Origin: Macrosoma leucophasiata
Taxonomy: Eukaryota; Arthropoda; Insecta; Lepidoptera; Hedylidae
Length of the DNA: 64,000 nt
Reading direction: 5' to 3'
NCBI GenBank assembly: GCA_036365455.1
Contig: JAWQUS010000008.1
Span: forward strand, 13,003,501-13,067,500
Shown: positions 11,260 to 23,603 of the stretch, in pieces
How positions within the stretch are numbered: position 1 is the first letter of the stretch
Layout: each line of letters opens with the position of its first letter
The notes under the pieces: generated by a model
What the model was told of the DNA's origin: nothing
What the model saw: only the letters and a program-made list of their open reading frames with translations
Database searches by the model: none
Program-made: the position numbers and the translations under genes

Positions 11260-14200
11260 CTAATACACCTTCAGCTGGTTCTTGTCGTCGAAGCCGGCAG
11301 AGTGGCCCGCGTTGCGCACAATGAACGAGTTCCCATCGAAATGCATTCGCCTCTCGCCGCGTCTGTTCACAATAATTCGCTTAACAATACACTCTATGCA
11401 TATCCGCTTCGTTGTCAGATACACGACAGCATCTTTTCCCACTAATAACGTTGTGGACCGAGCGGTGGTCAATTTGGTTGAAAAGTTGGTGTAGGAAATA
11501 CACCTTCATTCTAGTTAGTCATATAAACTGTAGATATAGTAATTTTGTAGCTGCTTATTGGTACGATATTACTAATCTAATTTATCAGAGTTCAATCATA
11601 TTCAATTCAAAATCTATTTAATGGAAAAAAATTTTTTTTTTTTGGTAGATACTTAGAGCAAAATATTTAATTAGAAATAATTCATAGTAACTGAATAAAC
11701 TTTTGCATAAACGCAAGCTTTAGGTATAACTTTTAGGAAATGTAGAAATCTCTCTATAATGTCTATTGAATATTAGGCAAATACCGATTCAGGAGTGTGA
11801 TACCGGACTTAGAAAAGTGTAACACCGAATACCACTTCCCCATAAGTTTACTTACACGAATCACGTGACAATGAATGCACGGTACCACGAAAAACTTAGC
11901 ACCGAAGCCACGCGATCACGAATAACAGAACCTCTGATTCGCTAATACGAATCACTTCAAAACTAATGCACACCATCACGAAAAACTTAGCACCGAAGCC
12001 ACGCGATCACGAATAACAGAACTTCTAAGGAGAACACGTCACTATAAAAAATATAAGTCAGTAGGGATTTTTCGTATATCAATGGTCAGTAGGTACCGAT
12101 TGTTAGTTAGTTCGCTTTAAAAGCCGGTAGCTAATTCGGGTCGGTACCTACAATTAGTAGGTAAGGTAGCATTTATTGTGTCATTAGCGTCCATTAGTAA
12201 TTGTACTCATTCTAAAAGTTCAGTCACAGAACTTTCTGAATGAGTCTTCTAGTAAAACACTACTACTGAAAAAGTTCAATAACATGAAAACGGATTAGCT
12301 GGTGGGGTCAATCAGAAATAAAAGATCTCTGGGCTCAGTGAAAGATTTATTCGTTTTTCGTGTTAGTATTTTTGTTACAGTTACCGTCGCAAATAAGCTG
12401 CACTTTTATTAATAATATTAAATTAATAAGACCATGGGTAAAACATTTTACCGCTCGGTCTATCAGGTACCTATACAACGTAGGTATATTGAATTATTAG
12501 ATGACGGGAGCATACACAAGGGAAATTTATTTTATAAATTAAATGCCACCGATCGGTGGTCATTGACAAATCGTGTTTAATTCTTGAAATTAAGTAGGTT
12601 TGTCAATTCTTCCCGTGAAGGCATAGAAAATTGAGTGCCAAATATCGTATCACCTAAAACCTTCCCAGCCTTGCAAGTATAATTTTTTACTGTTTTAAAT
12701 TCGTATTTAATTAGGTGTGCATATTTATATTCTAATGAGTATTTAGATTTATATCACTGTGAAGCTTAACAAGTTAAAGAAACAATTCAATCCAATACGA
12801 TCGGCATATTCGCCCGCAGTTCAACACAACGGCACTAGTTAGATAAGGTCATGGTTACCGGACGAATAGGTGTTGCGTCTGTCCCAGCGACGCGGTGCAG
12901 TGCAGGAAGGGGCTCGTAATAGACGCAGACCCATTGCTCGGACTCGTGCGCAACTGGTACTTGTGACTGCATCTGTGGATTCTGCAAATTGTTGCTATTT
13001 GTCATTGTCTAATACTCATTGCTGTGAGCTTTTTGTTAATCTTACGATGTAAAGTAAGTGTTATTGCATTATTAAAGGCACTATCTTTTTCTGTTAGCGC
13101 TTTTTGAAAAAAGCTTTTTATACGCGTCGCAGAGTCGAAATACGATGATTCTAGTCCAAGAAGTAAAAATTAAATCAGCACTATGAACAACAGGCTTGAG
13201 TTAAATACTGTTATTAAAACACAAGATCTTTTTCGGCGGTATTGCTTGGTAGATGTGGAGGACGTTGAATGTTGGATGTGTGGAGGACTCGGAGCCGTCG
13301 GTGGAGTCGCGGATGTTTGCGATAGCGTTCCCGTCACCCCACCACTTTGCGGACGAGACGGAACATCCAGGGATTCTTAGTGGGTAGTCAGGTGTTTACC
13401 CGGAGTCCCACATAACCCACCCATTTGCCCAAGGATGGGTATGCTTCACGTATTTTTTGTGTAAAAAATGGACAACAAACGGGAGAAATGGATTCCCTAA
13501 TCGTAGGCACCTACCTACTTCAAGCTTGGTGTCAATTAATTATGCAACTCATTTAGCACACAAAAGACAAAGCGGTCATATAGTTCCTGGTTCCAGTGGC
13601 CAAAGTAACCAAAAAGAGTATTTCTGCTCAAACCGCTACTGGGTCACAAAATATGAAGTCGATGATTGCCGTGTTAGCGTGGCGTATTACACCACTAAGT
13701 ATTTGGCAATAGAATTAGCTTCACTCCCTGAGGCTCTTCCTTTAGTCAACCGAAAGTCAATCTGATCCGAATGTTTACCTGACCAATCCGTCGGCTGTTT
13801 GGCTAACGCGTACATTGTTGATGATCCAGTTGTCGATGCCGTCGTCTGTAAGCCAATACTGCGCCGCTTGCAGCAGAGACAGTGCTTCGTTCACGTACGA
13901 AGGTCCGTGCCGGGATTCACTGTCATAAAAAAAAACCATCCACAGCAATAAACGCTACTCTTTCAAACATTTAGGTCACGTCAATGCCGAAGGCTTTTTA
14001 GGTCAACGACACCGACATGTACCTATTTATCGTAGCCATTCGTAGCATTTGACATTTATCATTTCTTACACAGTTTGTAGGGGTCGCCTCAGGCCAACCA
14101 GATTTTATTAAACAATTTTAAATTAATTATGTGTAGCTATGACATTGATTTTAGACGAAGCTATGCCAAAAATGTTAACTATAGGTATCACGATTCATGA

Positions 14201-17200
14201 GACACCTAGATTCAGCCTGGTGACAGACAGACGGACAGCGGAATATTTTTTACGGAACTCTAAAAATGATTATTTAGGTCACTTACTTGTAGAAAACATT
14301 GAGCGTGAAGTCCTGGCTCATGTCGAGGAAGGTGTCGGTGGTAGTGCGCGTGCCGGCCGCGTCGACCAGATACACCAGCGCGCACTGCTCGGCCGTAAAC
14401 GACACCCCCTTGTACCACATCTTGGCGTACCTTCATAATCAAGTAGAGTTGCTTAGGCATCTAGCATAAAAGCAAAGCCAAAATTTCCACCAAATTTTCA
14501 CACTCACGAGTACTCTTCTGTCTCCTGGCATTGAGTATATATGTGATCCATGGATCCATCATATTGCGTATGTATGTATGTGAGCCTTAACGGAAATCGG
14601 CTTGTATGGGAGGATGGAATACACTACATACATATAAGGTTGGGGAAAAAGTTTCTTCGCATTTTTTAAGATAATTCAAAACATTTTTTAATATAGTTTA
14701 TTTAAATTTAACTAAAGTATGTATGTACCATTTTGTTCGATAACCTTTTGCCATCTTGTAGGTAGGGACATGATCCCATTGCTATAAAAATTTTGGGACT
14801 TCTCAATCAAAATACCGCGACAAGTGGATTTGGCAGTCCTCTCGTGATGTTAACCTAACATTGCATAAAGAATTCTCAAGAGACCGAAACAGGTGGAAAT
14901 CTGAAAGTGCAAGGTCAGGACTATACGGCGGATGCATTAACACCTCCCAGCCAAACTCTCTTAATTTTTGCTGAGTGGCTATAGATGTGTGAGGTCTAGC
15001 GTTATCATGATGAAACACCACACCCCTTCTGTTGATCAATTCCGGCCGCTTTCTCTCAACTTCTTGCTTTAATCTCATCAGTTGTTCGCAGTAGAGTTCA
15101 GAATCAATAGTCCTGCCAGGTGGTAATAGCTCATAATGAATAATGCCCTTCCAATCCCACCACACACACAACATCACCTTATTGCGAGTTAACCCGGGTT
15201 TCGCCACAGTCTGTGAAGCCTGACCGACCTAAAGAATCACAAATGAGTACACGGTTCATTAGGTTTCTTTCAGTGAGCTCGTGAGGTACCCAAATATCGA
15301 GCTTTTTTTTGTACCCAGCTTTTATCAAATGCGCCAAAACTGTTTTGTGATCAATTCTCAGTTCTTCAGCTACGTCGTAACTACTGATATGTCGATCTTG
15401 CTCCACTTTTTCAAAAATGGCATCCATTTTATCCGTAATAGGGCGACCAGAGCGAGGTGCATCTTTGACATCAAAATTTCCGGATTGAAAACGCTTAAAC
15501 CAAATTTGTGCTACTCTCACAGACACTGCACTAGGTCCATAAACATCGCAAATTATTTTCGCGGCTTACGTTGCATTTTTACCTTTTTTGTAGTAAAATT
15601 TTAAAATTTATCAAATTTCTTTATTAGATTCACTCATCTTGACAGTACGAAAAACAAATGAAAATCAAACATTTGCCTAATTTGAATTTGGAATTATGTT
15701 CTTCAAAATTTTAACTTTCAATGATACCAAAACCAGCCAGATACAAATACTACAGCCAAAGAGATTTTATTACAAGTTCATACATACTATAATGCGAAAA
15801 GACTTTCCCCAACCTATTATATTCAAACACCCACGATTGACCAGTTTTGATTTGTCCCATATAATAAGTGGAGGGCCTATTGACATCACCGGGGTGGTAC
15901 TGGGAAACTTCCGGAAAATGTAAAACTCCCAGTAGCAGGTACCTTCTTACCGCCGGCTCTAGAATCGCACCCAAGCTAACCTGTAGGATTAACGTAAAAT
16001 ATCCCACCTGAGCAAAGCTTAAAAAATGTCACCTTTGAAACTAATATAACCACTATAGATACCTACATTGACAAAATGAGAGACCGCCGTGATCAAAAAA
16101 TTGTGCATTGAATCGATTAAGTTTTGGATAGCTGAGTTGGAACGTGGAACGGTTTTGACGAAGAACGTCACTTTCGCAAAAGGACATCTCGAAAAAATTG
16201 GTCACTTTCTTTTTGGGGTAAGTCACTAGTTTTTATAAAACTAGCTGTCCCGAACCTTCGTATCGCCTAAGCGCCCTAACGCACCAGCGGTTAGCCGCGG
16301 GAGCGGGTAGCCGGCGGCTACTCGTTCCCGTCTAACTTCTACGACTTCGTTTATAATAAAGTTTTGGTTACTGATATTTGTGTTTTTTATTTTACCCTGC
16401 ATAAGGCCTACTTAATAATACAGAAAAAAAATTGTTGATGACATTCTGATGACAGCGAAAGTGACTTTTTGCGAAAATTACTTTCTGAGAAAATGACCTT
16501 TTGCGAAAATGACTTTCTGCGAAAGTGACCAATTTTTTCGAGATGACCTTTTGCGAAAGTCACGTTGTGCGTCAAAACCCGTGGAACGTCGCTTTTACTA
16601 AGTACGTTCCCTTATTATTATATTATGTACTTCAATTACTATTAATCGTTTGTTTCAATAGAGTTTATTAAACCTTAGTTTAAAATTAACAAAACTGTAC
16701 CCTACCAACAAATATATAGGTACATGAGCGTTTATTATAATTAAAATTCAGAAATGCGATTAAAAATAGGTCATGCAAACATACATTTTAATGGCTACTA
16801 ATCGTCCAACATCTAAAAATAAATCTCCTTCATTTCGGTGAAAGTCTAAACGTGCACAATGTTTTTTCATAAATCGAAATTACCGTTACTCTTGAGCGAC
16901 AGATCATGATTTCATGATCGAGTCTGACGCCAACAACTGTCACAGATCGCAACGCACGTTCTGTCTGATATAATGGAACAGATTGAGGGCAGATTACACA
17001 TAGTACACCTAACAGGTAGGGTCAGGCAGAGGTTATAATTGCGGTCACTGTTAGAGGGCTGACTGATTGATGTCTTTGTAATAGAGACCTCTCTACGTGC
17101 TACGCACACAGGTGCACGTGTACCAAATGTCGCCCATAAGAGGGGAGGAGGTTGGGTGAGGCGGGGAAATCGGGCGGGACGTCGAAGTGTCTATTCTATA

Positions 17201-20200
17201 CGTAGTATTGTTACATAATAATATTCTTTATCTCTGCATTATGTGACGATAGTAGTCATGTAGCCATGTAGCCCAGTGCAGTTTATGGGTTTCATAGCTC
17301 TTATGAGAAAATAGGACTTGAATTGTAATTTTCTAAGGATATCATGACCGCAGACATCCCACGGATATACACTGACGTTATACCAAGATAAATTTCAGAA
17401 AATAAACAAAAGCACTATATACCTACTTAGTACGAGTAAGTATATGGACTATGCACCTAAAAGTTATTTTTGATTTTCATTTCGATTTTTGACTACCCAT
17501 ATTTTTTATTTAAATAAAAATAAATAGAATGAGAAGTGAAACCTCGTGCATGTGTATGTTAGGCACATATAGATCTATCTAACGAACCATAATTCAAGAA
17601 AGCAGATAAATTATTTCGTAGTAAGTATAAACAGGTTTCGGTACTAATTAATGACTTTATTAATATACGTATAACATAGGTCATTAGAAGATAAGAGATA
17701 GCAAATCGCTTATTAGTGCATGATAAACTCTAATGATTTTATTTCACGTAGGTAACTTGGCAGGTAGGTAGATACCTACGCCATGCGGATTTAAAAATAA
17801 GCATTGAAGAATCATAAATCACTATTAATAGTGCCAACTGCAGATATTTCTGGTAATTTATATTCAGGTGACATTGAACAGCACATGGTTCATATAATAG
17901 TAATAAACTTTAACAATTCTCGATATTTATTTAAGTCATTGACAGTTATTAGATATAATGTTAGGTACCTACTTCGAATAAAAGAAACTTACCTACTTTC
18001 AGGCATTCAAGAAAGATCAAGGCATCAAATTGACCTATATTTTCTAATAGAAGTATCTACTGACAAGACATTCCCATTGGTTGCATGTTATATTCAAATT
18101 CATAATTTCCAAATAATTTATATTTTTTCACATTAATAAATCTATGGTAAAGATTTTAACGACATTAATTTACTGTTAAAGATGTAATAAAAAAACTATA
18201 TGGGTATATGTATTTTATTTACGAAATTTTCGAGTAAAATACATTGTGTCATGAATAAAGATTAGGGTACCAAAAAACATATTTTAAATTATAGGCGTCA
18301 TGCATAAAATGTGTGACGTAGTAACTTTTTATGAATTCCACCTTGCTCTGATAATCCTAATTCCAAGGTAGCACATTGGCATACTGACTTAGTCTACAGG
18401 TTACTATAATTCTTCTTAATACAAAATCAGTTTTGGGGGTCGTCAAATCTAATCACAGGCGTAGGAAGAGGGATGGCCTACCGTGCTCACTATTTTTCCT
18501 AACAAAAAATAAAGGATGAAAATCCTCGCGTTATACGTATGATGCGGTGCCCCCCTAGAAAAAGTACTACCTAGATACGCCCATGAATCTAATCTTGCCT
18601 TGTTTTGTCAAAGGCATAGCTAGAGCTACGGATACGCCAACGTTAAGTACGTCGTTATTCTTCGCGGTACAGTTGAACGAATATATCGATAGGTAATGAT
18701 ATAATGATATAATTAAATGATACTACATTGAGGCTAATGTAACTACGACGAAAAGCATTAATCTAACTTGTTATTCCCTTGCTGATGACGCGCTTGAATC
18801 TCGACGCGCGACCCGTAGTGGTAGACGCGACCGTTGGGATGTATGAGCGCAGCGGCGGCCCCAGAACGGGACAACGCGAGAATTATGTTGTTCTTGGCAT
18901 TCGTAACGCGGACTGCTCCATCGATTGTCATGTCAACCCTGCAAATGTAACCCACTTATGCTGTGTCCGCACCCTAGGCACTGACCGCAAACTACAAAGC
19001 CTCTACAGACAGACGTTCGATTTTCCATCCACACGCTTACGAGTGAGTGTGTTCAGAAGAACCCCTAACCCCTAAGTAGATAATCTAGAGTGCGTCTGCC
19101 TTTTTTTAGTGTTCTAAACTTCTGTGCCAGAAATAACAAGTACCTTGAATGATGACTTTACCCTTAGATTTTAATGATCGGCGCATGTAGAAATGGTTAT
19201 CGACAAGTTCCCATATAAGCTATGTGCATTTCTGGAATTACATCGTCCACTAATTCGCATATAATGTAATTTAGTTCCATAAGAATAACCTTTATTATCA
19301 TAACAATATAATACGCCCGTTGGGAATAATAAAGGTAAAATAATTTGAATAAAGATCTGATACTTACTAAATAATATCACGTAGGTAGGTGTATCTACTT
19401 AGTCCTTTGCAAAAGACATTGACCCATATTCTTTTAGAGCAGAGGAAATAATCGCATCTGCTAATCGGTTTGTTGAATGTTATCGGTTTTGCTTTTGTTC
19501 GGTTCACTGTCAGTAGATAACAGTTTGAAGGAGCACAATTCAAAACAATTTTGATTAGCTCGACGTGTTTTGGTTGCAAGAGTAGGTGTACCTACCTATT
19601 TATTTTTTATCTTCCAAGTGAAATAAAATAAATAGGTATGTATATTATTATAATTCTTTTAGCAGTCCGATCCCGCTACGCCTTGCCTAAGAGCGGTTGT
19701 TGCAGTTGGATGTAGTTCATAATTACCACAGGAATGAATATACCTAATAAACTTACTTGACTCGATCCCTTAATCTAAGACAGACCGTGCCGTGTGGTGT
19801 GACAGATGCATTGTAACCCGCACCACCTAGCACATCAGTCACCTGTTAAAAAGATATGTATTCATTAATTAGTGACCTGTCTGGGCTCCTTTGGCGGGAG
19901 CAATTTAATCGAGACTGGAAACACGGTATAATAAAAGGTTCCTAGTTTTTTAACCATCTCTCCATCTTCATAAGTTTTCATTAGGTATACTGTGTGGCCC
20001 ATCTTCATTATTAAATTGCTCGATGGAATTTCCTAATATCAACAACGAATGTGTTGGCTATGTTGAGCGTCGACACGACACACACCGTAGAATCTATCTA
20101 CTGTGCCGTAGATTGCAATATTGGGATAAAAACGACACGATATGGTCAGATCAAAAAACGACCAAATCGAGAGAGCACTGTAGGGTAGGATCCTACACGC

Positions 20201-22961
20201 ACTTGACCCGTTTTATACATTACATAGTTATATCATGCTATGTAATGCACTAGCGGCCCGGCCCGGCTTCGCGCGGGTGAAAATTAGGTACCTAAATTAC
20301 TAGATACTACCATAATAAAATATAGCTTAAAGCAACACTCCTAATTCTTAATACCGTAGCTTTCTGATCGTGAAAGAATTTTCATGATCGGTTCAGTATT
20401 TTCGAAGATTAGCCCCTACAAACAAACAATCAAAGTTATCAAGTTTACCTATTTATATTATACTAGCTGTGCCCGCGACTTCGTCCGAGTGAGAATTTAT
20501 GATTATTTAGTAGGTATCTACCCGGACGAAGTCGTTATTTTCGTTGTTATTTGCCTTATTACGTCAAAATCGGTCAAGCCGTTGCCGAGATTAGCGGGTA
20601 CAAACGGACAGACAGAGAGACTAACGGACACACAGACAGACAAAAATTGTAAAAAACATGGTTTTGGTATATGTACCGTGTATACATACATAATATATGC
20701 ATTCAGTAAAAAGCAGTTATTTTTATATTACATACAGACCCTCCAATTTTATTTATTTGTATAGATTATTATTAGTAGGTATAGGTACTTGGATAAATAT
20801 CTACAATTTTACTAAGCGATTTCCTTGCGTGGTTGTATCACAAAATCGGTATTGTTGTTATTGTTCTGTGCCATTGCGAAGAATAAGAGATAAGGATATT
20901 GGTTCAATTGGGTTCAATGGTCGAATTTAACAAGCGTCTACAAATCACTTGTATAGCGAAGGAGGCACGCGCTTCAAAAACGGGCGGTTGTATCGCGTAA
21001 AGTAACTGTGTATCCCCTATATGACTTTTGTTACAGTATCATTTCCGTGCATATTCCAGAAGCGATCCATTAAGATAAGCCGATTAAAGAGCCGAGTATA
21101 GCGCAAACTAAATTGAATCAGTCTCCCTCCCTACTGCAATGTGTACGATGCTAATGAATAAATACCACTTACTTTGAATACTTTTTTTTTGTGCTACACA
21201 CAATTCACTTTGAGATTAATATTTGGTATACGTAGGTATAGGCTGATATCTTAACGTTGCATGATATAAAAATAAATTGAAGTTATTAACGCGTTTACAT
21301 GGCAATAGGCATCTTTAGATTATAAGGGCATTTGTCCACCGCCGCCGTCACCGGACCGTCGCCGAGAACGAGATTATTTCGGGTCGAGTTTAATATGACG
21401 TAACGGCGATCATTTGTCCACCGCGACCGATTTCGCTGGTTTAGTTTGTTCCAGCTGTCATGCGTAGTAGTCGCGTTTTCGAAAAAATAAAGTAATGGCT
21501 AGGTAAACCGGCCACAACTTCTACTGCTTTTGTACCTTCGAAGGCGCAGGCGATGCAAAGAATTTTGGGTTCATCCGCTAATACGTGAACGATACATCAC
21601 AGGGGCGTTTTATGTACACCAAGCCAAGTTGCGGCAGCATGACAAGAATTTTCTTAACTACTATAGGATGTCCACGACTACGTTCGATTATAATAATATG
21701 TATATCTATAATAAAATCTCTGGCGACGATCTAGCGGTCACGCCGATCTACTCGCAATTTCGGCGGCCGGGATAACGGCGCTCGGGTGACGGATGTGCGG
21801 TGGACACGCGGCTAAGTCATGTAATGTAAATGTATGTACTGCTACTTCGGCGCCGTCATCTCGTTCTCGGTGACGTGACGGCGACGGCGGCGGTGGACAA
21901 ACGCCCTAAGAGTGCTTTTCCACCAGAGATGTGCTAGGCAGCTATGCTGCGAAGATGTAAAATCTACGCTACGAAAATATGTGACCGTTTCCACCGGTGC
22001 TATGGAATGTCCTAGAAATTTACAAAATAAAATTCCACAGCTATTATTCTTAAGAACTTATATATTATTTTTTTACCAACCAATTTATTGAAGTTTTCAT
22101 GAATCCTATCTTTATTTCTACATCATATCTATATTATGTAATTTATAGATGTTCTAACGTGGGCTTCGGGCCGCAACCACCCATTAATTTGTATGAACAC
22201 AAAGCTACAAATGACGTGCTACGCATACAGTTCGGCACGGCCACTTCATTGTAACATTGAGGTGTGACAGTTAACGATAAAAGAGTAAAAAATCACTCAC
22301 CTCCAACTCTCGCCAGGTATCCGCATGGTAAATGTCGTCCCCGGGATAGAAGGGTGCCTTTCGTTGCAGGGGCGCGCGCCACGGCGGCTGCCAGCCTGCC
22401 GCACCCACCAGCTCCGCCTGCCCTAACCCGCCCTCTAGGAACTTGCTGTAGTCTTGGAACGCCGACAAGCTTGTATCTTCCTACGGCGATACAACAGCTT
22501 ACATTAAATGACTGACTACTAATCACATAGGTTATAGATTTTACTTAAAGTACCTACCTGCCAAATAAGTACCTACCTACTACTAAAAAAATAGGTTAAA
22601 TACTTATCTATTTATTTTTAGGAAAATAATTAATTGCAATATTTATCGAAATTTTAGGCACCTACCTACAGATAGATGCTTAGTAAAATTATTGTTTCTA
22701 TTTTAGCAAAGCAACTTCCAGCATTTTTCAGTACGCAATGTTAGGTATTAATAAAATAACAAGAATTAACTTACACACCCTACTATTCATATTTTTTAAT
22801 TAGTGTTTAACACATACCTAGGTATTTAGGCTTCTATGCTTTAGGTAGTCACCTAATGTGGCGTAACAATGGTAAATACCTACCTGAGTATACGAATGCG
22901 CTGTATAGACACTCCTTGGACGAACCGCCATCGCGTCTTTCCTAAAATCTACGTTAGCCAT
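11260..22961 (-). CDS. Unrecognised 341-aa protein, eight coding exons
   Basis: The exons (minus strand, 5' to 3') are 22961-22884, 22480-22301, 19842-19757, 18938-18768, 14430-14287, 13919-13779, 12981-12859 and 11362-11260. Every junction is GT-AG with matching phase, giving 1026 nt. The start codon opens MANVDFRKDAMAVRPRSVYT; the end is DDKNQLKVY. I do not recognise the family. Visible features: a Trp/Pro-rich segment AAGWQPPWRAPL (about residues 52-63), beta-rich stretches such as HPNGRVYHYGSRVEI and MWYKGVSFTAEQCALVYLVD, and conserved-looking DDGIDNWIINNVRVSQTADG and RRGERRMHFDGNSFIVRNAG. There is no signal peptide or membrane segment. The WYKGV block faintly recalls C5orf34-type proteins, from memory only. 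An alternative start for the last exon (11496) is also phase-compatible. Introns contain mariner copy B and Harbinger and TIR elements. Its start is 2.6 kb from divergent Tudor-SN. Confidence 0.75.
11886..12025. repeat. Direct repeat of about 50 bp, two units
   Basis: The block CACGAAAAACTTAGCACCGA followed by AGCCACGCGATCACGAATAA and CAGAAC occurs twice, about 83 bp apart (near 11886 and 11969). It differs at one or two positions. Between them are related CACGAAT/CGAATCAC words. It lies in the last intron of the 341-aa gene. Confidence 0.7.
14638..15814 (-). mobile_element. mariner transposon copy B (about 1.18 kb)
   Basis: Ends are GGTTGGGGAAAAAGTTTCTT and GCGAAAAGACTTTCCCCAACC. It lies in the intron between exons 4 and 5 of the 341-aa gene, in the same orientation as that gene. 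A deletion of about 100 bp removes the first catalytic region compared with copies C and D. Confidence 0.9.
14712..15636 (-). pseudogene. mariner transposase, broken copy B
   Basis: The N-terminal DNA-binding part (VAQIWFKRFQSGNFDVKD, SGRPITDKMDAIFEKVEQD) and the C-terminal catalytic part (VFHHDNARPHTS, HPPYSPDLALSDFHLFRS) are readable in separate frames. The segment that holds the first catalytic Asp (GDEKW in copies C and D) is deleted between LICDSL and the KPGLTRN-equivalent region. Another stop lies near the N-terminus. Not functional. Confidence 0.85.
16151..16579. mobile_element. 429-bp TIR element with 8-bp target duplication
   Basis: Inverted ends GGTTTTGACG / CGTCAAAACC extend about 58 bp (left 16151-16209, right 16521-16579) through ACTTTCGCAAAAGG and CTCGAAAAAATTGGTCACTT. 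The octamer CGTGGAAC stands immediately outside both ends (16143-16150 and 16580-16587), a perfect target-site duplication. Eight bases fits hAT-like insertion, but no transposase is present. Next to the right arm is a run of five near-identical 16-mers of the type TTTGCGAAAATGACTT. Confidence 0.85.
16455..16530. repeat. Tandem 16-bp subrepeats inside the TIR element
   Basis: About five units related to CTTTCTGCGAAAGTGA and CTTTTTGCGAAAATTA lie head to tail, leading into the right inverted repeat, whose own sequence is a version of the same unit. Confidence 0.7.
20462..20660 (+). repeat. Lepidopteran ACTAGCTGTGCCCGCGACTT repeat
   Basis: It opens ACTAGCTGTGCCCGCGACTT then CGTCCG, and ends in a CGGACAGACAGAGAGAC / CACACAGACAGACAAAAATT tail. 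Both words recur widely in moth and butterfly genomes. A related opening lies at 16242 and a related tail at 60195-60310. Family not assigned. Confidence 0.6.
21326..21906 (+). mobile_element. PIF/Harbinger-like element with TAA target duplication
   Basis: Inverted ends GGGCATTTGTCCACCGCCGC / GCGGCGGTGGACAAACGCCC extend about 50 bp through GAGAACGAGAT / ATCTCGTTCTC. TAA lies on both flanks (21323-21325 and 21907-21909), the 3-bp duplication typical of PIF/Harbinger. A second, inner inverted pair repeats the GTCCACCGC / GCGGTGGAC word (about 21417 and 21806). It lies in an intron of the 341-aa gene and carries a transposase stub. Confidence 0.8.
21530..21775 (+). pseudogene. PIF/Harbinger transposase N-terminal stub
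   Basis: The frame reads RRRRRCKEFWVHPLIRERY, ITGAFYVHQ and KNFLNYYRMSTTTFDY. The arrangement FWVHP - GAF/Y - FxNYFRMS - TFDYL is what I know from the N-terminal part of Harbinger/HARBI1-like transposases. The frame then runs into unrelated sequence and stops, so the DDE catalytic domain is missing through internal deletion. The true upstream start is not visible; TTG at 21530 is only the frame boundary. Confidence 0.7.
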
Positions 22962-23603
22962 CTAGAATCTTCAAATTATACTGATAAGTACATTCCCTGA
23001 CAAAATAAGAGAAAATTAGGACTATGTAACTACATAATACAAATTACAAGTAACTTCAAATCAACTGAAAGCCAAAAGACAATAGAATAGCACTGTTATG
23101 TCGTTTGATTTTATTCCATTTTCAAATGATGAGTACAACAATAAATCCTGACCAAGAGTAGCAAAAAGTATTGTTGCTGTCCAAGAAAATACATAATTAT
23201 ATTAAATTAATATATGCTAATCTAGAATCTACAGGTAGTTGTCTCTATTGAAGGTTGATTGGCTCTAGGTAGGCTCTTTGAATTACTTAGTAATACAATA
23301 CACATTTAAAGTAACTAGGTACTTTTTAACAAAGCAAAGCTAAAATTAAATTTCGCGCTAAACTTCACACAAGGGAAACTATGGAGTGTAGAGGGCAGGA
23401 GTACCATACCATCTCTGTGCATGAAAAACTATCGATCAAAACACGAAAAATAAAGGTAGCACTGCGATAGCATATGACAAAATGAATATAAAAAGAAAAT
23501 GCCACACACCGATTAGAGTACTAAAGAGAATTAAACTGAGATATAAATACTTTTTAATTCATATTTAGTTAGATATATTATATGTATGTATGATTATTGT
23601 TAT

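Noticed and set aside
11363..11496. Longer version of the last exon of the 341-aa gene (starting at 11496)
   Set aside because: Phase-compatible and open, but its acceptor has no pyrimidine tract. The acceptor at 11364-11363 is better placed and gives a smoother protein (FVRRGERRMHF). Kept only as an alternative.
14139..14438. Plus-strand ORF of 99 codons over exon 5 of the 341-aa gene
   Set aside because: It is the opposite-strand shadow of the coding exon 14430-14287, whose splice sites and phases fit the minus-strand gene.
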